A stretch of 64,000 bases of DNA from Paracoccus subflavus (GTDB lineage: Bacteria; Pseudomonadota; Alphaproteobacteria; Rhodobacterales; Rhodobacteraceae), in NCBI RefSeq assembly GCF_004310345.1, contig NZ_SISK01000013.1:1-64000 (forward strand), given 5' to 3'. Of this stretch, positions 35,540 to 46,166 are shown piece after piece. The notes beneath the pieces are model-generated. The model had not been told where the DNA came from and made no database searches. It saw only the letters and a list, made by a program, of their open reading frames with translations. A program made the position numbers and the translations under genes. Within the stretch, counting starts at the first letter, position 1, and each line of letters begins with the position of its first letter.

Positions 35540-36895
35540 TCAATGTTCCCTGCCTGATTCCGTGTTTTCGGATTGGACAACCCCGGTGCGCACCAGCAGT
35601 GACGGGTTCATCACGCGCACCTCGCGCTGCGGGAAGGGGATGGTGACGCCATTTTCCTTGAAGGCGTCCCACAGCGCCAGATAGACCTGCCCGCGCACAT
35701 TGGTCAGCCCGCCCGCCGCGTCGTCGATCCAGAAGCGCAGGACGTAATCGACGGAACTGTCGCCGAATCCCGTGATCCAGCAGACCGGCGGCTTGTGCGA
35801 CAGAACCCGGCGGACCTTTTGCACCGCCTCGATGGCGATGGCGCTGACCTTGTGGGGATCGTCGTCATAAGACGTGCCGAAATTCAAATCCAGTCGCACG
35901 AAGTCGTTGGTATGCGACCAGTTGACGACTTGGCCCGTCACCAGATCCTCGTTGGGAATCAGGTATTCCTTGCCGTCGCGCGTGACCACGCTGACATAGC
36001 GGGCCCCCAGTTCCTCGATCCAGCCGAAGGTGTCGCCCAGGCTGATGACGTCGCCGGGCTTGACGGACTTGTCCAGCAGGATGATCACCCCCGACACCAG
36101 ATTCGAGACGACCTTTTGCAGGCCGAATCCCAGCCCCAGGCCGATGGCGCCGGAAAAGACGGCAAGCCCCGTCAGGTCGAAGCCCGCGGCCCGCAGCCCG
36201 ACGACGATGGCCAGTCCGAACAGCACGATCTGCAACAGCTTCGCCGTCAGCACCCGCGTGGTGGGAGAGATGTCCTGATTCTGCGCCAGCCTGCCAGAGA
36301 TGACACGCGACAGGACGCGCGCGCCCGCGATCATCAGCCCCAGCACCACCAGCGCCTTCAGCACCGTCAGCGCGGACAGCCGCAACTCGCCAAAGGTGAT
36401 GGCCATGCTGTCCAGGAAATCGCCGGCGGGCGCCGTCAGGTCCAGCAGGAACAGCGTGACCCAGATCCAGGCACCCCAACTGGCGATTCGGCGCAACAGG
36501 CGATTGCCGATCAGGCGCATCAGGAAAAAGATCGCCAGCCACGCCGTCGCGATCGAGGCCGCCAGCGCGATCAGGTTGCTGCGCGAGGGCCAGGTGACTT
36601 CCCGCATCACCAGCACCACGGCCCAGGCCAGCAGGACAAAGATCATCAGCCCCAGCCTGCGCCCGATCAGCACCCCCAGGCGCAGCCGCCATTTCGGCCA
36701 GGTTTCGCGCGACCGCAGCCAGCGGTCCCAGAACCGCGCAGCGATTCGGCCCAGCAGCCAAGATGTCAACGCCAGCCCGACGATGGCTGCCAGTTGGTAG
36801 AGCCGGGCGGGAAGCACCATGATCCTGACGAAAAGAACGATGCGCGACCACAATCCCTGTGCGGCATCCATGATGTCGGGTCCGACCGGCTCCAT
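35540..36895 (-). CDS. MscS-family mechanosensitive ion channel
   Basis: This 451-residue inner-membrane protein has six or so membrane segments, the pore helix and beta domain of MscS (SGAIGLGLGFGLQKVVSNLV, then SGVIILLDKSVKPGDVI, then LIPNEDLVTGQVVNWS). Relatives release solutes on hypo-osmotic shock. The ATG at 36895 follows AAGGAAG; a start at 36910 is possible. Confidence 0.92.
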   Translation of the reverse strand: MEPVGPDIMDAAQGLWSRIVLFVRIMVLPARLYQLAAIVGLALTSWLLGRIAARFWDRWLRSRETWPKWRLRLGVLIGRRLGLMIFVLLAWAVVLVMREVTWPSRSNLIALAASIATAWLAIFFLMRLIGNRLLRRIASWGAWIWVTLFLLDLTAPAGDFLDSMAITFGELRLSALTVLKALVVLGLMIAGARVLSRVISGRLAQNQDISPTTRVLTAKLLQIVLFGLAIVVGLRAAGFDLTGLAVFSGAIGLGLGFGLQKVVSNLVSGVIILLDKSVKPGDVISLGDTFGWIEELGARYVSVVTRDGKEYLIPNEDLVTGQVVNWSHTNDFVRLDLNFGTSYDDDPHKVSAIAIEAVQKVRRVLSHKPPVCWITGFGDSSVDYVLRFWIDDAAGGLTNVRGQVYLALWDAFKENGVTIPFPQREVRVMNPSLLVRTGVVQSENTESGREH

Positions 36896-36957
36896 CCGTT
36901 CTTCCTTCACTGTCGCGAATCTTGCAACAACGCGGAAAGGCGCCTAAAAGATCGGCC

Positions 36958-37050
36958 ATGTCCGGGTTCATCTATTTCGACATCCACGACCGCGCCCGCC
37001 TGCCCTCGCGGTTCTTTGGCGAAACGCGCGGCGTGACGGCGCGACTGTGA
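36958..37050 (+). CDS. Possible 30-residue peptide upstream of leuC
   Basis: ATG at 36958 to TGA at 37048-37050 encodes [20 protein letters not shown] and ten more residues. No clear ribosome site precedes it. It is not Leu-rich, so it is not a classic attenuation leader. It may be a real small protein or chance. Confidence 0.22.
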   Translation: MSGFIYFDIHDRARLPSRFFGETRGVTARL

Positions 37051-37114
37051 CGGGCTGCGGTCCTGCCGCAGCCGAATGCCGTCCGTAACGCATCACAGCC
37101 GAAAGCCCACAGCC

Positions 37115-38551
37115 ATGACAACCGAATCCAAGCCCGTGTCCGCGCGGACGCTTTACGACAAGATCTGGGACGCCCATGTGGTGGACCGTCAGCCCGACGG
37201 CACCTGCCTTTTGTATATCGACCGGCATCTGGTCCACGAGGTGACCAGCCCGCAGGCCTTCGAGGGGCTGCGCATGACCGGACGCCAGGTCCGGGCGCCC
37301 GAACGCACCATCGCCGTGCCGGATCACAACGTGCCCACCACCTGGGACCGCGAACAGGGTATCGAGAACGAGGAATCGCGCATCCAGGTCGAGGCGCTTG
37401 ACAGGAACGCCCGCGAATTCGGCGTGGTCTATTACCCGGTCAACGACATCCGCCAGGGGATCGTGCACATCGTCGGTCCCGAACAGGGCTGGACCCTGCC
37501 GGGCATGACGGTCGTTTGCGGCGACAGCCACACCGCCACGCATGGGGCCTTTGGGGCCCTGGCCCACGGCATCGGCACCTCCGAGGTCGAGCATGTGCTG
37601 GCGACCCAGACCCTGATCCAGAAGAAATCCAGGAACATGAAGGTCGAAGTGACGGGACGCCTGGCCCCCGGCGTCACCGCCAAGGATGTGGTGCTGGCCA
37701 TCATCGGCAAGACCGGCACGGCCGGCGGCACCGGCCATGTCATCGAATACTGCGGCGAGGTGATCCGCAACCTGTCGATGGAAGGCCGCATGACCATCTG
37801 CAACATGGCGATCGAAGGCGGCGCCCGCGCGGGCCTGATCGCGCCCGACCAGACGACCTTTGACTACGTCAAGGGCCGCCCCCATGCGCCGAAAGGCGCC
37901 CAGTGGGAAGCCGCCGTTGCCTGGTGGAAAACGCTGTTCAGCGACGAAGGCGCCCCCTGGGACAAGATCGTCACCCTGCGGGGCGAGGATATCGCGCCCA
38001 CCGTCACCTGGGGCACCTCGCCCGAGGATGCGCTGCCGATCACCGCAACCGTTCCCGCCCCCGAAGATTTCACCGGGGGCAAGGTCGAGGCCGCGCGACG
38101 CTCGCTGGAATACATGGGCCTGACTGCCGGGACGCCCCTGACCGGCATCGCCATCGACGCGGTGTTCATCGGCAGTTGCACCAACGGCCGGATCGAGGAT
38201 CTGCGCGCCGCCGCCCAAATCCTGCGCGGACGCAGACTGGCCCCCGGCGTGCGCGGCATGGTCGTGCCGGGATCGGGCCTGGTGCGCGCCCAGGCCGAGG
38301 AAGAAGGGCTTGATGCCATCTTCAAGGATGCGGGTTTCGAATGGCGCCTTGCGGGCTGTTCGATGTGTCTGGGCATGAACCCCGACCAACTGGCCCCCGG
38401 CGAACGCTGCGCCGCGACCTCGAATCGCAATTTCGAGGGCCGCCAGGGATATAAAGGCCGCACCCACCTGATGTCGCCCGCCATGGCGGCGGCGGCGGGG
38501 GTGGCCGGGCATCTGGTGGATGTGAGGGAACTTGCGACCGAGCCTGTCTGA
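37115..38551 (+). CDS. leuC: 3-isopropylmalate dehydratase large subunit
   Basis: LeuC with LeuD isomerises 2- to 3-isopropylmalate in leucine synthesis. The 478-residue protein has the 4Fe-4S cysteines in FIGSCTNGR and [11 protein letters not shown], and [19 protein letters not shown] near the substrate site. The ATG at 37115 is chosen because homology begins at [15 protein letters not shown]. leuC and leuD are separated by one unrelated gene. Confidence 0.96.
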   Translation: MTTESKPVSARTLYDKIWDAHVVDRQPDGTCLLYIDRHLVHEVTSPQAFEGLRMTGRQVRAPERTIAVPDHNVPTTWDREQGIENEESRIQVEALDRNAREFGVVYYPVNDIRQGIVHIVGPEQGWTLPGMTVVCGDSHTATHGAFGALAHGIGTSEVEHVLATQTLIQKKSRNMKVEVTGRLAPGVTAKDVVLAIIGKTGTAGGTGHVIEYCGEVIRNLSMEGRMTICNMAIEGGARAGLIAPDQTTFDYVKGRPHAPKGAQWEAAVAWWKTLFSDEGAPWDKIVTLRGEDIAPTVTWGTSPEDALPITATVPAPEDFTGGKVEAARRSLEYMGLTAGTPLTGIAIDAVFIGSCTNGRIEDLRAAAQILRGRRLAPGVRGMVVPGSGLVRAQAEEEGLDAIFKDAGFEWRLAGCSMCLGMNPDQLAPGERCAATSNRNFEGRQGYKGRTHLMSPAMAAAAGVAGHLVDVRELATEPV

Positions 38552-38560
38552 GGGGGGGCC

Positions 38561-39202
38561 GTGCAGGTTCCTGGCATAGACGGCTGCAAGGGGGGATGGA
38601 TTGGCATCCTGACCGATCCTTCCTTTTCTGCGCCCCGGGCAATCGGCACCTGCCTGGCGGGCATGATCGCCGGCAGCATGGCCGAGGTGGTGGTGACCGA
38701 CATGCCCGTCGGGCTGAGTGCGACGGAATCGCCGCGCCGCTGCGATGTCGCGGCGCGCGGCGTGCTGCGGTGCAAGGTATCCCCGGTGTTCAACACTCCG
38801 ATCCGCCCCGTGCTGGAAGCGGTCAGCTATGACGATACCTCGGACATCAGCCGTCGGGTGACGGGAAAGGGACTTTCGCGGCAGGCTTGGGGCATCCTTC
38901 CCAGGATACGCGAAGGCCATCCCGAATTGTCCTTTGCCCTGGCCGATCACGGGCAGCCCGTTCCGGCATCCAAAAAGTCCCGCAAGGGCCAGCCTCTCCG
39001 ACTTCAAATCCTGTCCGGGGCGGGATTTCGGATCGAGAATCTCGACCTGGCCAATCTTCCGCCCCGGACTGCTCTGGACCACCTGATCGACGCTGCCATC
39101 ATGGCTTGGAGCGCGATCCGCCTGGCCGAGGATCGTGCCTGCCTCTTTCCCGACACGCTTCTTTGCGACGACCATGGCCTGCCCATGCAGATGGTCGCCT
39201 GA
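38561..39202 (+). CDS. DUF429 family protein
   Basis: This 213-residue protein opens with [13 protein letters not shown], the first block of DUF429, and has [11 protein letters not shown], the conserved acidic strand of an RNase-H-like nuclease fold. The family has predicted nuclease character but no established function. It starts at GTG just nine bases after leuC and is followed by leuD 23 bases later, so it is in the leu transcript. Its place between leuC and leuD has no obvious metabolic reason. Confidence 0.75.
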   Translation: MQVPGIDGCKGGWIGILTDPSFSAPRAIGTCLAGMIAGSMAEVVVTDMPVGLSATESPRRCDVAARGVLRCKVSPVFNTPIRPVLEAVSYDDTSDISRRVTGKGLSRQAWGILPRIREGHPELSFALADHGQPVPASKKSRKGQPLRLQILSGAGFRIENLDLANLPPRTALDHLIDAAIMAWSAIRLAEDRACLFPDTLLCDDHGLPMQMVA

Positions 39203-39225
39203 ACCCATCCACAAAGGACACCGAA

Positions 39226-39831
39226 ATGGACAAGTTCACCACCCTGACCGGGATCGCGGCGCCCATGCCGCTGGTCAATATCGACACCGACATGATCATC
39301 CCCAAGCAATTCCTCAAGACCATCAAGCGGTCGGGCCTGGGGGTCAATCTGTTCGACGAGATGCGCTATGACCGCGACGGGGCCGAGATCCCCGATTTCG
39401 TGCTGAACCAGCCCGCCTATCGCGATGCGCAGATCCTGGTGGCGGGCGACAACTTCGGCTGCGGGTCGTCGCGCGAACATGCGCCCTGGGCGCTGATGGA
39501 TTTTGGCATCCGCTGCGTGATCTCGACCGGCTTTGCCGACATCTTCTTCAACAACTGCTTCAAGAACGGCATCCTGCCGGTGGTCCTGCCGCCAGAGGCC
39601 GTGGAGGTTCTGATGGCGGACGCGCGAAAAGGCGCGAATGCCCGCATGACGGTCGATCTGGAAAGCCAGACGGTGACGACATCTGACGGGGTATCGTTCC
39701 CGTTCGACGTCGATCCGTTCCGCAAGCACTGCCTGCTGAACGGTCTGGACGACATCGGCCTGACCATGGAAAGGTCGCCGTCCATCGAACGGTTCGAAAC
39801 CCGGATGGCGCAGGCCCGTCCCTGGGTCTGA
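39226..39831 (+). CDS. leuD: 3-isopropylmalate dehydratase small subunit
   Basis: LeuD supplies the swivel domain of the leucine-pathway isomerase. The 201-residue protein shows [20 protein letters not shown], the substrate loop [17 protein letters not shown] and [19 protein letters not shown]. An AAAGGA site precedes the ATG. Confidence 0.96.
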   Translation: MDKFTTLTGIAAPMPLVNIDTDMIIPKQFLKTIKRSGLGVNLFDEMRYDRDGAEIPDFVLNQPAYRDAQILVAGDNFGCGSSREHAPWALMDFGIRCVISTGFADIFFNNCFKNGILPVVLPPEAVEVLMADARKGANARMTVDLESQTVTTSDGVSFPFDVDPFRKHCLLNGLDDIGLTMERSPSIERFETRMAQARPWV

Positions 39832-40216
39832 CCGATCCGTGTGACCTTGAAAGGCCGGGCCATGGGTCCGGCTTCTGCATGTCCCGCACCGGGCAGCGGC
39901 GCATAGTCTTTCTAACGCGCCAGTCCTGAATAGTATCGTTTGCCCCCCAAGGCCGGCCCCGCACCGCCTGATCTGGGCCGGATCGACGGGCGAAAAGTGG
40001 GCCGGTCTTGGCAGCGTCGCGTGCAGGCATTTCCAAGTGGCTGAAAACACACCGACAACGCAGGGCTTTCCCGAAATTTCCGGGTTTCCGGGAGGATGTC
40101 GGACGCGTTGACCGGATGGGAAAAGGGTGTCACGTTCGCGTCATGAAAATGTTGCGTTCGCGTCATCATGGGCCTTTACGCCCGTCGGAACCGCAACTCC
40201 ATAAGGGGGGACCATC
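39832..40216. other. 385-bp intergenic region, leuD to ugpB
   Basis: No gene is seen. It includes an imperfect gccgg...ccggc hairpin close after leuD and, next to ugpB, a pair of 12-base direct repeats (listed separately). It is the likely promoter region of the ugp operon. Confidence 0.6.
40133..40166 (+). promoter_or_regulatory. Pair of direct repeats upstream of ugpB
   Basis: cgttcgcgtcat occurs exactly at 40133-40144 and 40155-40166, a 22-base period equal to about two DNA turns, 50-85 bases before the ugpB ATG. This is a candidate regulator site. E. coli Pho boxes have similar cooperative direct repeats, but the sequence here does not match that consensus well. Confidence 0.5.
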
Positions 40217-41530
40217 ATGAACCGACTTCTTTCCGTATCCGCAGTGGCGCTGATTGCGTCGCTGTCGGCAGCCCAGGCGCAGACCGAAATCCAGTGGTGG
40301 CACGCCATGGGCGGCGAACTGGGCGCCAAGCTGGAAGAAATCACCAAGGGCTTCAACGACAGCCAAGATGAATACACGGTCGTACCGTCCTACAAGGGCA
40401 CCTATCCCGAAACCATGACCGCCGCGATCGCCGCATTTCGTGCGCAGGAGCAGCCTGCCATCGTCCAGGTATTCGAGGTCGGAACGGGCACGATGATGGC
40501 CGCCGAAGGGGCCATCGTCCCGGTCCATCAGATGATGGAGGAACAGGGGGCGGCCTTCGATCCCGCAGGCTTCCTGCCCGCCGTGGTCGGATATTATACC
40601 GACACCGAGGGCAACATGCTGTCGATGCCCTTCAACAGTTCGACGCCGATCCTGTATTACAACAAGACCGTGTTCGAAAAGGCCGGCCTTGATCCGGAAA
40701 CCCCGCCCAAGACCTGGGCCGAGATGGAAGAATTTTCCAACAAGATCATCGAATCGGGCGCGGCTTCCTGCGGCTTCACGACCGGCTGGATCAGTTGGAT
40801 TCATACCGAGAACCTGTCGGCCTGGCACAACCAGCCGATCGGCACCGAACAGAACGGGTTCGGCGGCACCGCGGCCCGTCTGACGCTGAACGGGCCGGTG
40901 CAGGTCAAGCATTGGGAAAACCTGAAACGCCTGTCCGACGAGGGCATCTTCAAATACGGCGGCCCGGTCGGCGGCGACAACGCGCCGCCCATGTTCTATT
41001 CCCAGGAATGCGCAATGATCATGAACAGCTCGGCCAGCCGGGCGGGCGTGATCGCCAATGCCACCGACTTCGAGGTGGGCTACGGGATGCTGCCCTATTA
41101 CGACGATGTCGAGGGCGCGCCGCAGAATTCCATCATCGGCGGGGCGACGCTGTGGGTGCTGTCGGGCCGTCCGGATCAGGAATACGCGGGCGTCGCCAAG
41201 TTCTTCGAATACCTGTCCTCGCCCGAGGTTCAGGCCGACTGGGCGTCCTTCTCGGGCTATCTGCCGATCACGCAGGCGGCCGCCGACGAGATGGCCGGGT
41301 TCTATGCCGAAAATCCCGGCGCCGATACCGGGATCAAGCAGATCACCCTGAACGAGCCCACCGAAAATTCGAAGGGCCTGCGGTTCGGCAATTATGTCCA
41401 GATCCGCGGCATCATCGACGAGGAGTTCGAGCAGCTTCTGTCCGGGTCGAAGGACGCGCAGGGCGCACTTGACGCCGTGGTCGAACGCGGCAATGCGCTG
41501 CTTGAAGAGTTCGAGGCCCAGAGCCAGTAA
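40217..41530 (+). CDS. ugpB: sn-Glycerol-3-phosphate ABC transporter, periplasmic binding protein
   Basis: UgpB captures glycerol-3-phosphate or its diesters in the periplasm. The 437-residue protein has a signal peptide ending at AQAQ and the UgpB pattern EIQWWHAMGGELGAKLEE, EQPAIVQVFEVGTGTMM, MPFNSSTPILYYNKT and TGWISWIHTENLSAWHNQP. An AAGGGGGG site precedes the ATG. It is followed by a strong hairpin and then ugpA. Confidence 0.94.
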   Translation: MNRLLSVSAVALIASLSAAQAQTEIQWWHAMGGELGAKLEEITKGFNDSQDEYTVVPSYKGTYPETMTAAIAAFRAQEQPAIVQVFEVGTGTMMAAEGAIVPVHQMMEEQGAAFDPAGFLPAVVGYYTDTEGNMLSMPFNSSTPILYYNKTVFEKAGLDPETPPKTWAEMEEFSNKIIESGAASCGFTTGWISWIHTENLSAWHNQPIGTEQNGFGGTAARLTLNGPVQVKHWENLKRLSDEGIFKYGGPVGGDNAPPMFYSQECAMIMNSSASRAGVIANATDFEVGYGMLPYYDDVEGAPQNSIIGGATLWVLSGRPDQEYAGVAKFFEYLSSPEVQADWASFSGYLPITQAAADEMAGFYAENPGADTGIKQITLNEPTENSKGLRFGNYVQIRGIIDEEFEQLLSGSKDAQGALDAVVERGNALLEEFEAQSQ

Positions 41531-41540
41531 TCGACACATC

Positions 41541-41564
41541 GGGGCCGCGTATCGCCGCGGCCCC
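41541..41564 (+). terminator. Strong hairpin between ugpB and ugpA
   Basis: ggggccgcg-tatcgc-cgcggcccc is a perfect 9-bp GC stem starting 10 bases after the ugpB stop, without a T-run. Such stems often raise the level of binding-protein mRNA relative to the permease genes. Confidence 0.6.
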
Positions 41565-41599
41565 GTTCACCCGTTAGGCCCGTCCAGGAAAATCACGGC

Positions 41600-42478
41600 A
41601 TGAAGCGCACCCTGTTCCGCAACCAGTTGCTGCCCTGGCTGCTGCTGGCGCCGCAACTGGCGATCACCTTTGTCTTTTTCCTGTGGCCCGCGGCCCAGGC
41701 CGTCCGGCAAAGCTTTCTGCGCGAGGATGCATTCGGCATCAACACGAGCTTCGTCGGCCTTGCGAACTTCAAGGCGCTGTGGAGCAGCCCGGAATACCTG
41801 AATTCCTTGCAGGTGACGGTGGTCTTTGCCGTTTCGGTGACGGTCCTGTCGATGGGCCTGTCGCTGCTGCTGGCGGTGGCCGTGGACCGGATGATCCGAT
41901 CGACCAGCCTCTATACCACGCTGCTGGTCTGGCCCTATGCGGTTGCACCTGCGGTCGCGGGCATCCTGTGGTGGTTCATCTTCAATCCGACCATCGGCGT
42001 CATGCCCTATTTCCTGGACACCATCGGCTATGACTGGAACCACATCAGTTCCAAGAGCGACGCCATGACCCTGGTGGTGATCGCAAGCGCCTGGAAACAG
42101 ATCAGCTACAACTTCCTGTTCTTCGTGGCGGGGCTGCAATCCATCCCCGCCTCCCTGCGCGAGGCCGCAGCCATCGACGGCGCGGGGCCGGTCAGGCGGT
42201 TCTTCGACATCACCCTGCCGCTGCTGTCGCCCACCACCTTTTTCCTGCTGGTCGTGAACATCGTCTATGCCATGTTCGACACGTTCGGGGTGATCGACGC
42301 CACTACCGAAGGCGGCCCGGCCCAGGCCACGAACATCCTGGTCTACAAGGTCTATTTCGATGGCTTCGTGGGCCAGAACCTGGGATCGTCGGCCGCGCAG
42401 TCGGTGATCCTGATGCTGATCGTGATCGCGCTGACGGTGGTCCAGTTCCGCTATGTCGAAAAGAAGGTGGCCTACTGA
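41600..42478 (+). CDS. ugpA: Glycerol-3-phosphate ABC transporter permease
   Basis: This 292-residue inner-membrane protein is of the MalF/UgpA type with six membrane segments. The EAA loop that contacts the ATPase is [20 protein letters not shown]. It starts at an ATG after CAGGAA and its stop shares a base with the ugpE start. Confidence 0.95.
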   Translation: MKRTLFRNQLLPWLLLAPQLAITFVFFLWPAAQAVRQSFLREDAFGINTSFVGLANFKALWSSPEYLNSLQVTVVFAVSVTVLSMGLSLLLAVAVDRMIRSTSLYTTLLVWPYAVAPAVAGILWWFIFNPTIGVMPYFLDTIGYDWNHISSKSDAMTLVVIASAWKQISYNFLFFVAGLQSIPASLREAAAIDGAGPVRRFFDITLPLLSPTTFFLLVVNIVYAMFDTFGVIDATTEGGPAQATNILVYKVYFDGFVGQNLGSSAAQSVILMLIVIALTVVQFRYVEKKVAY

Positions 42479-43326
42479 TGATCGAGAACCGGCCCGGCCT
42501 GAACCTTCTGGCGCATCTGGTGCTGATGCTGGGGGTGGTGATCGTCGCCCTGCCCGTCTGGGTGGCCTTTGTCGCGTCCACCCACACCGCCACCGACTTC
42601 ATGTCGGGCACGATCCCGCTGTGGCCCGGACCCTATCTGCTGGAAAACTATTCCCGGATGCTGGACGCGGGCGTATCGACCAGCGGCACCCCCCCGGTGG
42701 GCACGATGATGCTGAATTCGCTGATCATGGCGCTGCTGATCGCCTGCGGCAAGATCGCCATTTCCATCACCTCGGCCTTTGCCATCGTCTATTTCCGCTT
42801 TCCCTTCCGCAACCTGGCCTTCTGGTGCATCTTCATCACCCTGATGCTGCCGGTCGAGGTGCGGATCGTCCCGACCTTTCAGGTCGTGGCCGACCTGGGG
42901 ATGCTGAACAGCTATGCCGGCCTGTCGGTGCCGCTGATCGCCTCGGCCACCGCGACGTTCCTGTTCCGGCAGGTGTTCCTGACCATCCCGGACGAACTGA
43001 CCGAGGCCGCCCGCATCGACGGCGCCGGTCCCATGAAATTCTTTCGCGACATCCTGATTCCGCTGTCGCGCACCAACATCGCGGCGCTGTTCGTGATCCT
43101 GTTCATCTATGGCTGGAACCAGTACCTGTGGCCGCTGCTGATCACCACCAGCAGCGATTACTATACCATCGTCGCGGGCATCAAGCGGATGGCCGATGCG
43201 GTGGACGGGCTGCCGCAATGGCATCTGGTGATGGCCACCGCGATGCTGGCGATGATCCCGCCGGTCGCGGTCGTGATCGGGATGCAGCGCCTGTTCGTCA
43301 AAGGTCTTGTCGAGACGGAGAAGTAA
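42478..43326 (+). CDS. ugpE: Glycerol-3-phosphate ABC transporter permease
   Basis: This 282-residue protein is the second permease, of MalG/UgpE type. It has six membrane segments and the EAA loop [20 protein letters not shown]. It is translationally coupled to ugpA (TGATG), with ugpC four bases after it. Confidence 0.95.
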   Translation: MIENRPGLNLLAHLVLMLGVVIVALPVWVAFVASTHTATDFMSGTIPLWPGPYLLENYSRMLDAGVSTSGTPPVGTMMLNSLIMALLIACGKIAISITSAFAIVYFRFPFRNLAFWCIFITLMLPVEVRIVPTFQVVADLGMLNSYAGLSVPLIASATATFLFRQVFLTIPDELTEAARIDGAGPMKFFRDILIPLSRTNIAALFVILFIYGWNQYLWPLLITTSSDYYTIVAGIKRMADAVDGLPQWHLVMATAMLAMIPPVAVVIGMQRLFVKGLVETEK

Positions 43327-43330
43327 GACA

Positions 43331-44338
43331 ATGGCATCCATCATCCTCGACAAGGTCGGCAAGATCTATGCCGGCGGCACCCGCGCCGTGGGCGATGTCA
43401 GCATCGACATCGCGGACGGCGAATTCATCGTGCTGGTCGGCCCGTCGGGCTGCGGCAAGTCCACCCTGCTGCGCATGGTCGCCGGGCTGGAATCGATCAG
43501 CGAAGGCACCGTGCGCATCGGCGACCGGGTGGTCAACGAGGTGGAACCCGCCGACCGCGACATCGCCATGGTGTTCCAGAACTATGCGCTCTATCCGCAT
43601 ATGTCAGTGCGCCAGAACCTGGCCTATGGCCTGAAGAACCGCGGCACCCCCAGGGCCGATATCGACCGCCGCGTGGCCCAGGCCGCCGAGATCCTGCAGA
43701 TCGGCCCCTATCTGGACCGCAAGCCCCGCGCCCTGTCGGGCGGTCAGCGCCAGCGGGTCGCCATGGGCCGCGCCATCGTGCGCGAGCCGGCGGCCTTTCT
43801 GTTCGACGAACCCCTGTCGAACCTGGACGCGAAACTGCGCGTGACCATGCGGCTCGAGATCAAGGAGTTGCAGCGCCGCCTGCGCACGACCTCGATCTAT
43901 GTCACCCACGACCAGCTCGAGGCGATGACGCTGGCCGACCGGCTGGTGGTGCTGAACGGGGGCCGGATCGAACAGATCGGCACCCCGCTCGAGGTGTATC
44001 GCAAGCCCGCCTCCGTCTTTGTCGCAGGCTTCATCGGCAGCCCGGCCATGAACCTGATCCCGTCCCGCGCCGTGCCGCATCTGCCCGGTTCGGCCCATGC
44101 CGGCATCGTCGGCATCCGCCCCGAGGATCTGAGCGTGGCCCCCGACGGTCCGATCCTGATGCAGGTCGGCGCGGTCGAAGAACTGGGCGCGCAGCGTCTG
44201 GTCCACGGCCATGTCGAAGGCGAGGCGCTGACCCTGGCCATGCCCTCGGATGCGCTGCTGTCCGACAGCCTGCGCCTGACCTGCCGCCCTGGATCGCTGC
44301 ATCTGTTCGACGCGAACAGCGGCCAGAGGATCGGCTGA
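43331..44338 (+). CDS. ugpC: Glycerol-3-phosphate ABC transporter ATPase
   Basis: This 335-residue ATPase drives uptake. Walker A is [18 protein letters not shown], the signature [15 protein letters not shown], and Walker [14 protein letters not shown]-terminal TOBE-type domain (from about 240) closes the protein, typical of the MalK/UgpC group. The ATG at 43331 is used because homology starts at [11 protein letters not shown]. Confidence 0.95.
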   Translation: MASIILDKVGKIYAGGTRAVGDVSIDIADGEFIVLVGPSGCGKSTLLRMVAGLESISEGTVRIGDRVVNEVEPADRDIAMVFQNYALYPHMSVRQNLAYGLKNRGTPRADIDRRVAQAAEILQIGPYLDRKPRALSGGQRQRVAMGRAIVREPAAFLFDEPLSNLDAKLRVTMRLEIKELQRRLRTTSIYVTHDQLEAMTLADRLVVLNGGRIEQIGTPLEVYRKPASVFVAGFIGSPAMNLIPSRAVPHLPGSAHAGIVGIRPEDLSVAPDGPILMQVGAVEELGAQRLVHGHVEGEALTLAMPSDALLSDSLRLTCRPGSLHLFDANSGQRIG

Positions 44339-44443
44339 GCCCTTTGCCAAGGCGGGGAACAAAGCCCCAGGGCTGGTGGTTGAAATGGTCCACGGTCAAC
44401 GATGCAGCGGCGGGCTGCAATCGGTCTGATAAAGGAGATTTCG

Positions 44444-44941
44444 ATGGCTGACAAAACTCTGGACACGCTTTTCCACGAAACGCTCAAGGACATCTATTAT
44501 GCCGAGCGCAAGATCACGTCCGCGCTTCGCAAGATGGCGCGCGCAGCCCAGAACCCCGATCTGAAGGCCGCCTTCGAAACCCATGAGGAAGAAACCCAGG
44601 GCCAGGTCGAACGCCTGTCGCAGGTATTCGAACTGATGGGCAAGCGTCCGCGCGGCAAGACCTGCGACGCGATCGAAGGGATCATTTCCGAAGGGCAGGA
44701 GATCATGGAGGAGTTCAAGGGCAGCCCTGCCCTGGACGCGGGGCTGCTGGCGGCGGCCCAGGCGGTCGAGCATTACGAGATCAGCCGCTATGGCACCCTG
44801 AAAAGCTGGGCCCAGCAGCTTGGCATGGATGAGGCCGCATCGCTTCTGGACCAGACCCTGCAAGAGGAAACGGCCACCGACGAAAAGCTGACCGCCCTGG
44901 CCGAGACCGTCGTCAACGCCGCGGCCCAAAAGGCTGCCTGA
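44444..44941 (+). CDS. DUF892 (YciE/YciF) ferritin-like protein
   Basis: The 165-residue protein forms a four-helix bundle of the YciE/YciF stress-protein family. Metal-site residues are in DIYYAERKI, THEEETQGQVERL, EHYEISRYG and LQEETATDEKL. Relatives are induced by osmotic or oxidative stress. A strong AAAGGAGA site precedes the ATG. It appears to be a single gene. Confidence 0.92.
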   Translation: MADKTLDTLFHETLKDIYYAERKITSALRKMARAAQNPDLKAAFETHEEETQGQVERLSQVFELMGKRPRGKTCDAIEGIISEGQEIMEEFKGSPALDAGLLAAAQAVEHYEISRYGTLKSWAQQLGMDEAASLLDQTLQEETATDEKLTALAETVVNAAAQKAA

Positions 44942-45236
44942 CCCGTCAGACCCGGCCAGTTGATCCGCCCGGATGATCCGTCACCCGGGCGGACGGCATT
45001 CCGTCCGTTTCTCCACAGGGTTGATCCGGACCGAATCTGCGGTTCCGCAACGCGGGCTCGACCCTTGGCCGCATGAATCCGGGATTCCCCCTGCCGGGCC
45101 CTGCATGGACAGGCAGGGTGAAACCCGCGGCGATCCGCCTGTCGGATGCGGCCTTGCATCGGGGCGGCGAACCGCCGATCCTGTCCGCAGTCCAGTCCAG
45201 TCCAGCCCTGACCCAGCCAGCCAGCCGAAGGTTCGA

Positions 45237-46166
45237 TTGTCCGCACGTTCTGTTCATCCCGCCTTGGCGGACCCTTGGGACTCGGCCCTGGCGATGGGGC
45301 CGGGCACGGTCATGGCCGTGCTGACGGCCACGCACGGGCCTGCCTATCGCAACCCCGGTGCCGCCATGGCCATCGGCCCCGACAGCAGCCTGGCGGGCGC
45401 GTTGAGTTCCGGCTGCATCGAGGCCGACCTGGCCCTTCAAGCGCAGCAGGTCCGGGCCGAAGGCCGCCCCCTGCACCTGCGCTATGGACAGGGATCGCCC
45501 TTCATCGACCTGCGCCTGCCCTGCGGCGGCGCGATCGAGGTGATGCTGTTCGCGTTGCGCGATTTCGATGTCCTGACGGCCCTGTCCCGCGCCCGCGCCG
45601 CCCGGCGACAGGCCTCGTTGCACATGTTTCCCTCGGGACGCCTGGCGCTGGACGGCAGCGGCGGTTTTGCTTTGACTTTCAAGGCCCCGCTGCGTTTCGC
45701 CATCTTCGGCGCGGGGGCCGAGGCGACGGTGTTCGCCGATCTGGCACGGTCGCTGGGCTATGACCACGTTCTGATCTCGCACGAGGATCAGAGCCTTGAG
45801 GTGGCCCGCGCCATGGGGTGTACCGTATCCCGGCTGGGCGACCTGTCCGATGTGGCAAAGCTTGTGCCGGACGACCGCTGCGCGGCGCTGCTGTTTTATC
45901 ACGACCACGACCACGAGCCGCGAATCCTGCAACGACTGCTGGATCGTCCGGCCTTCTACATCGGCGCGCAGGGCAGCCGGGCAACCCATACGGCCCGTCT
46001 GGCGCGGCTGGCCGAACTGGGTGTCCCGCCCGAGGCCCGCGACCGGGTGCGCGGCCCCATCGGCCTGATCCCCTCGTCGCGCGACCCCCGGCTGCTGGCA
46101 GTCTCGGTCCTGGCCGAGGTGGTGATGGCAGCGGGCGATCAGGTTGTCGTGCCGGTCCTTGCATGA
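45237..46166 (+). CDS. xdhC: XdhC family protein
   Basis: XdhC binds molybdenum cofactor and inserts its sulfurated form into xanthine dehydrogenase-type enzymes. The sequence has the N-terminal XdhC_CoxI block (NPGAAMAIGPDSSLAGALSS, then GCIEADL) and the C-terminal Rossmann part (FAIFGAGAEATVFADLARS, then FYIGAQGSRATHTARL). A TTG at 45237 with GAAGG six bases upstream is the best start, giving 309 residues; other frames upstream look non-coding. No xdhAB genes are nearby. Confidence 0.8.
   Translation: MSARSVHPALADPWDSALAMGPGTVMAVLTATHGPAYRNPGAAMAIGPDSSLAGALSSGCIEADLALQAQQVRAEGRPLHLRYGQGSPFIDLRLPCGGAIEVMLFALRDFDVLTALSRARAARRQASLHMFPSGRLALDGSGGFALTFKAPLRFAIFGAGAEATVFADLARSLGYDHVLISHEDQSLEVARAMGCTVSRLGDLSDVAKLVPDDRCAALLFYHDHDHEPRILQRLLDRPAFYIGAQGSRATHTARLARLAELGVPPEARDRVRGPIGLIPSSRDPRLLAVSVLAEVVMAAGDQVVVPVLA

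Noticed and set aside
36968..39214. Long reverse open frame over leuC and the DUF429 gene
   Set aside because: leuC has its iron-sulfur cysteines and full length on the forward strand; the reverse frame shows no family motif.
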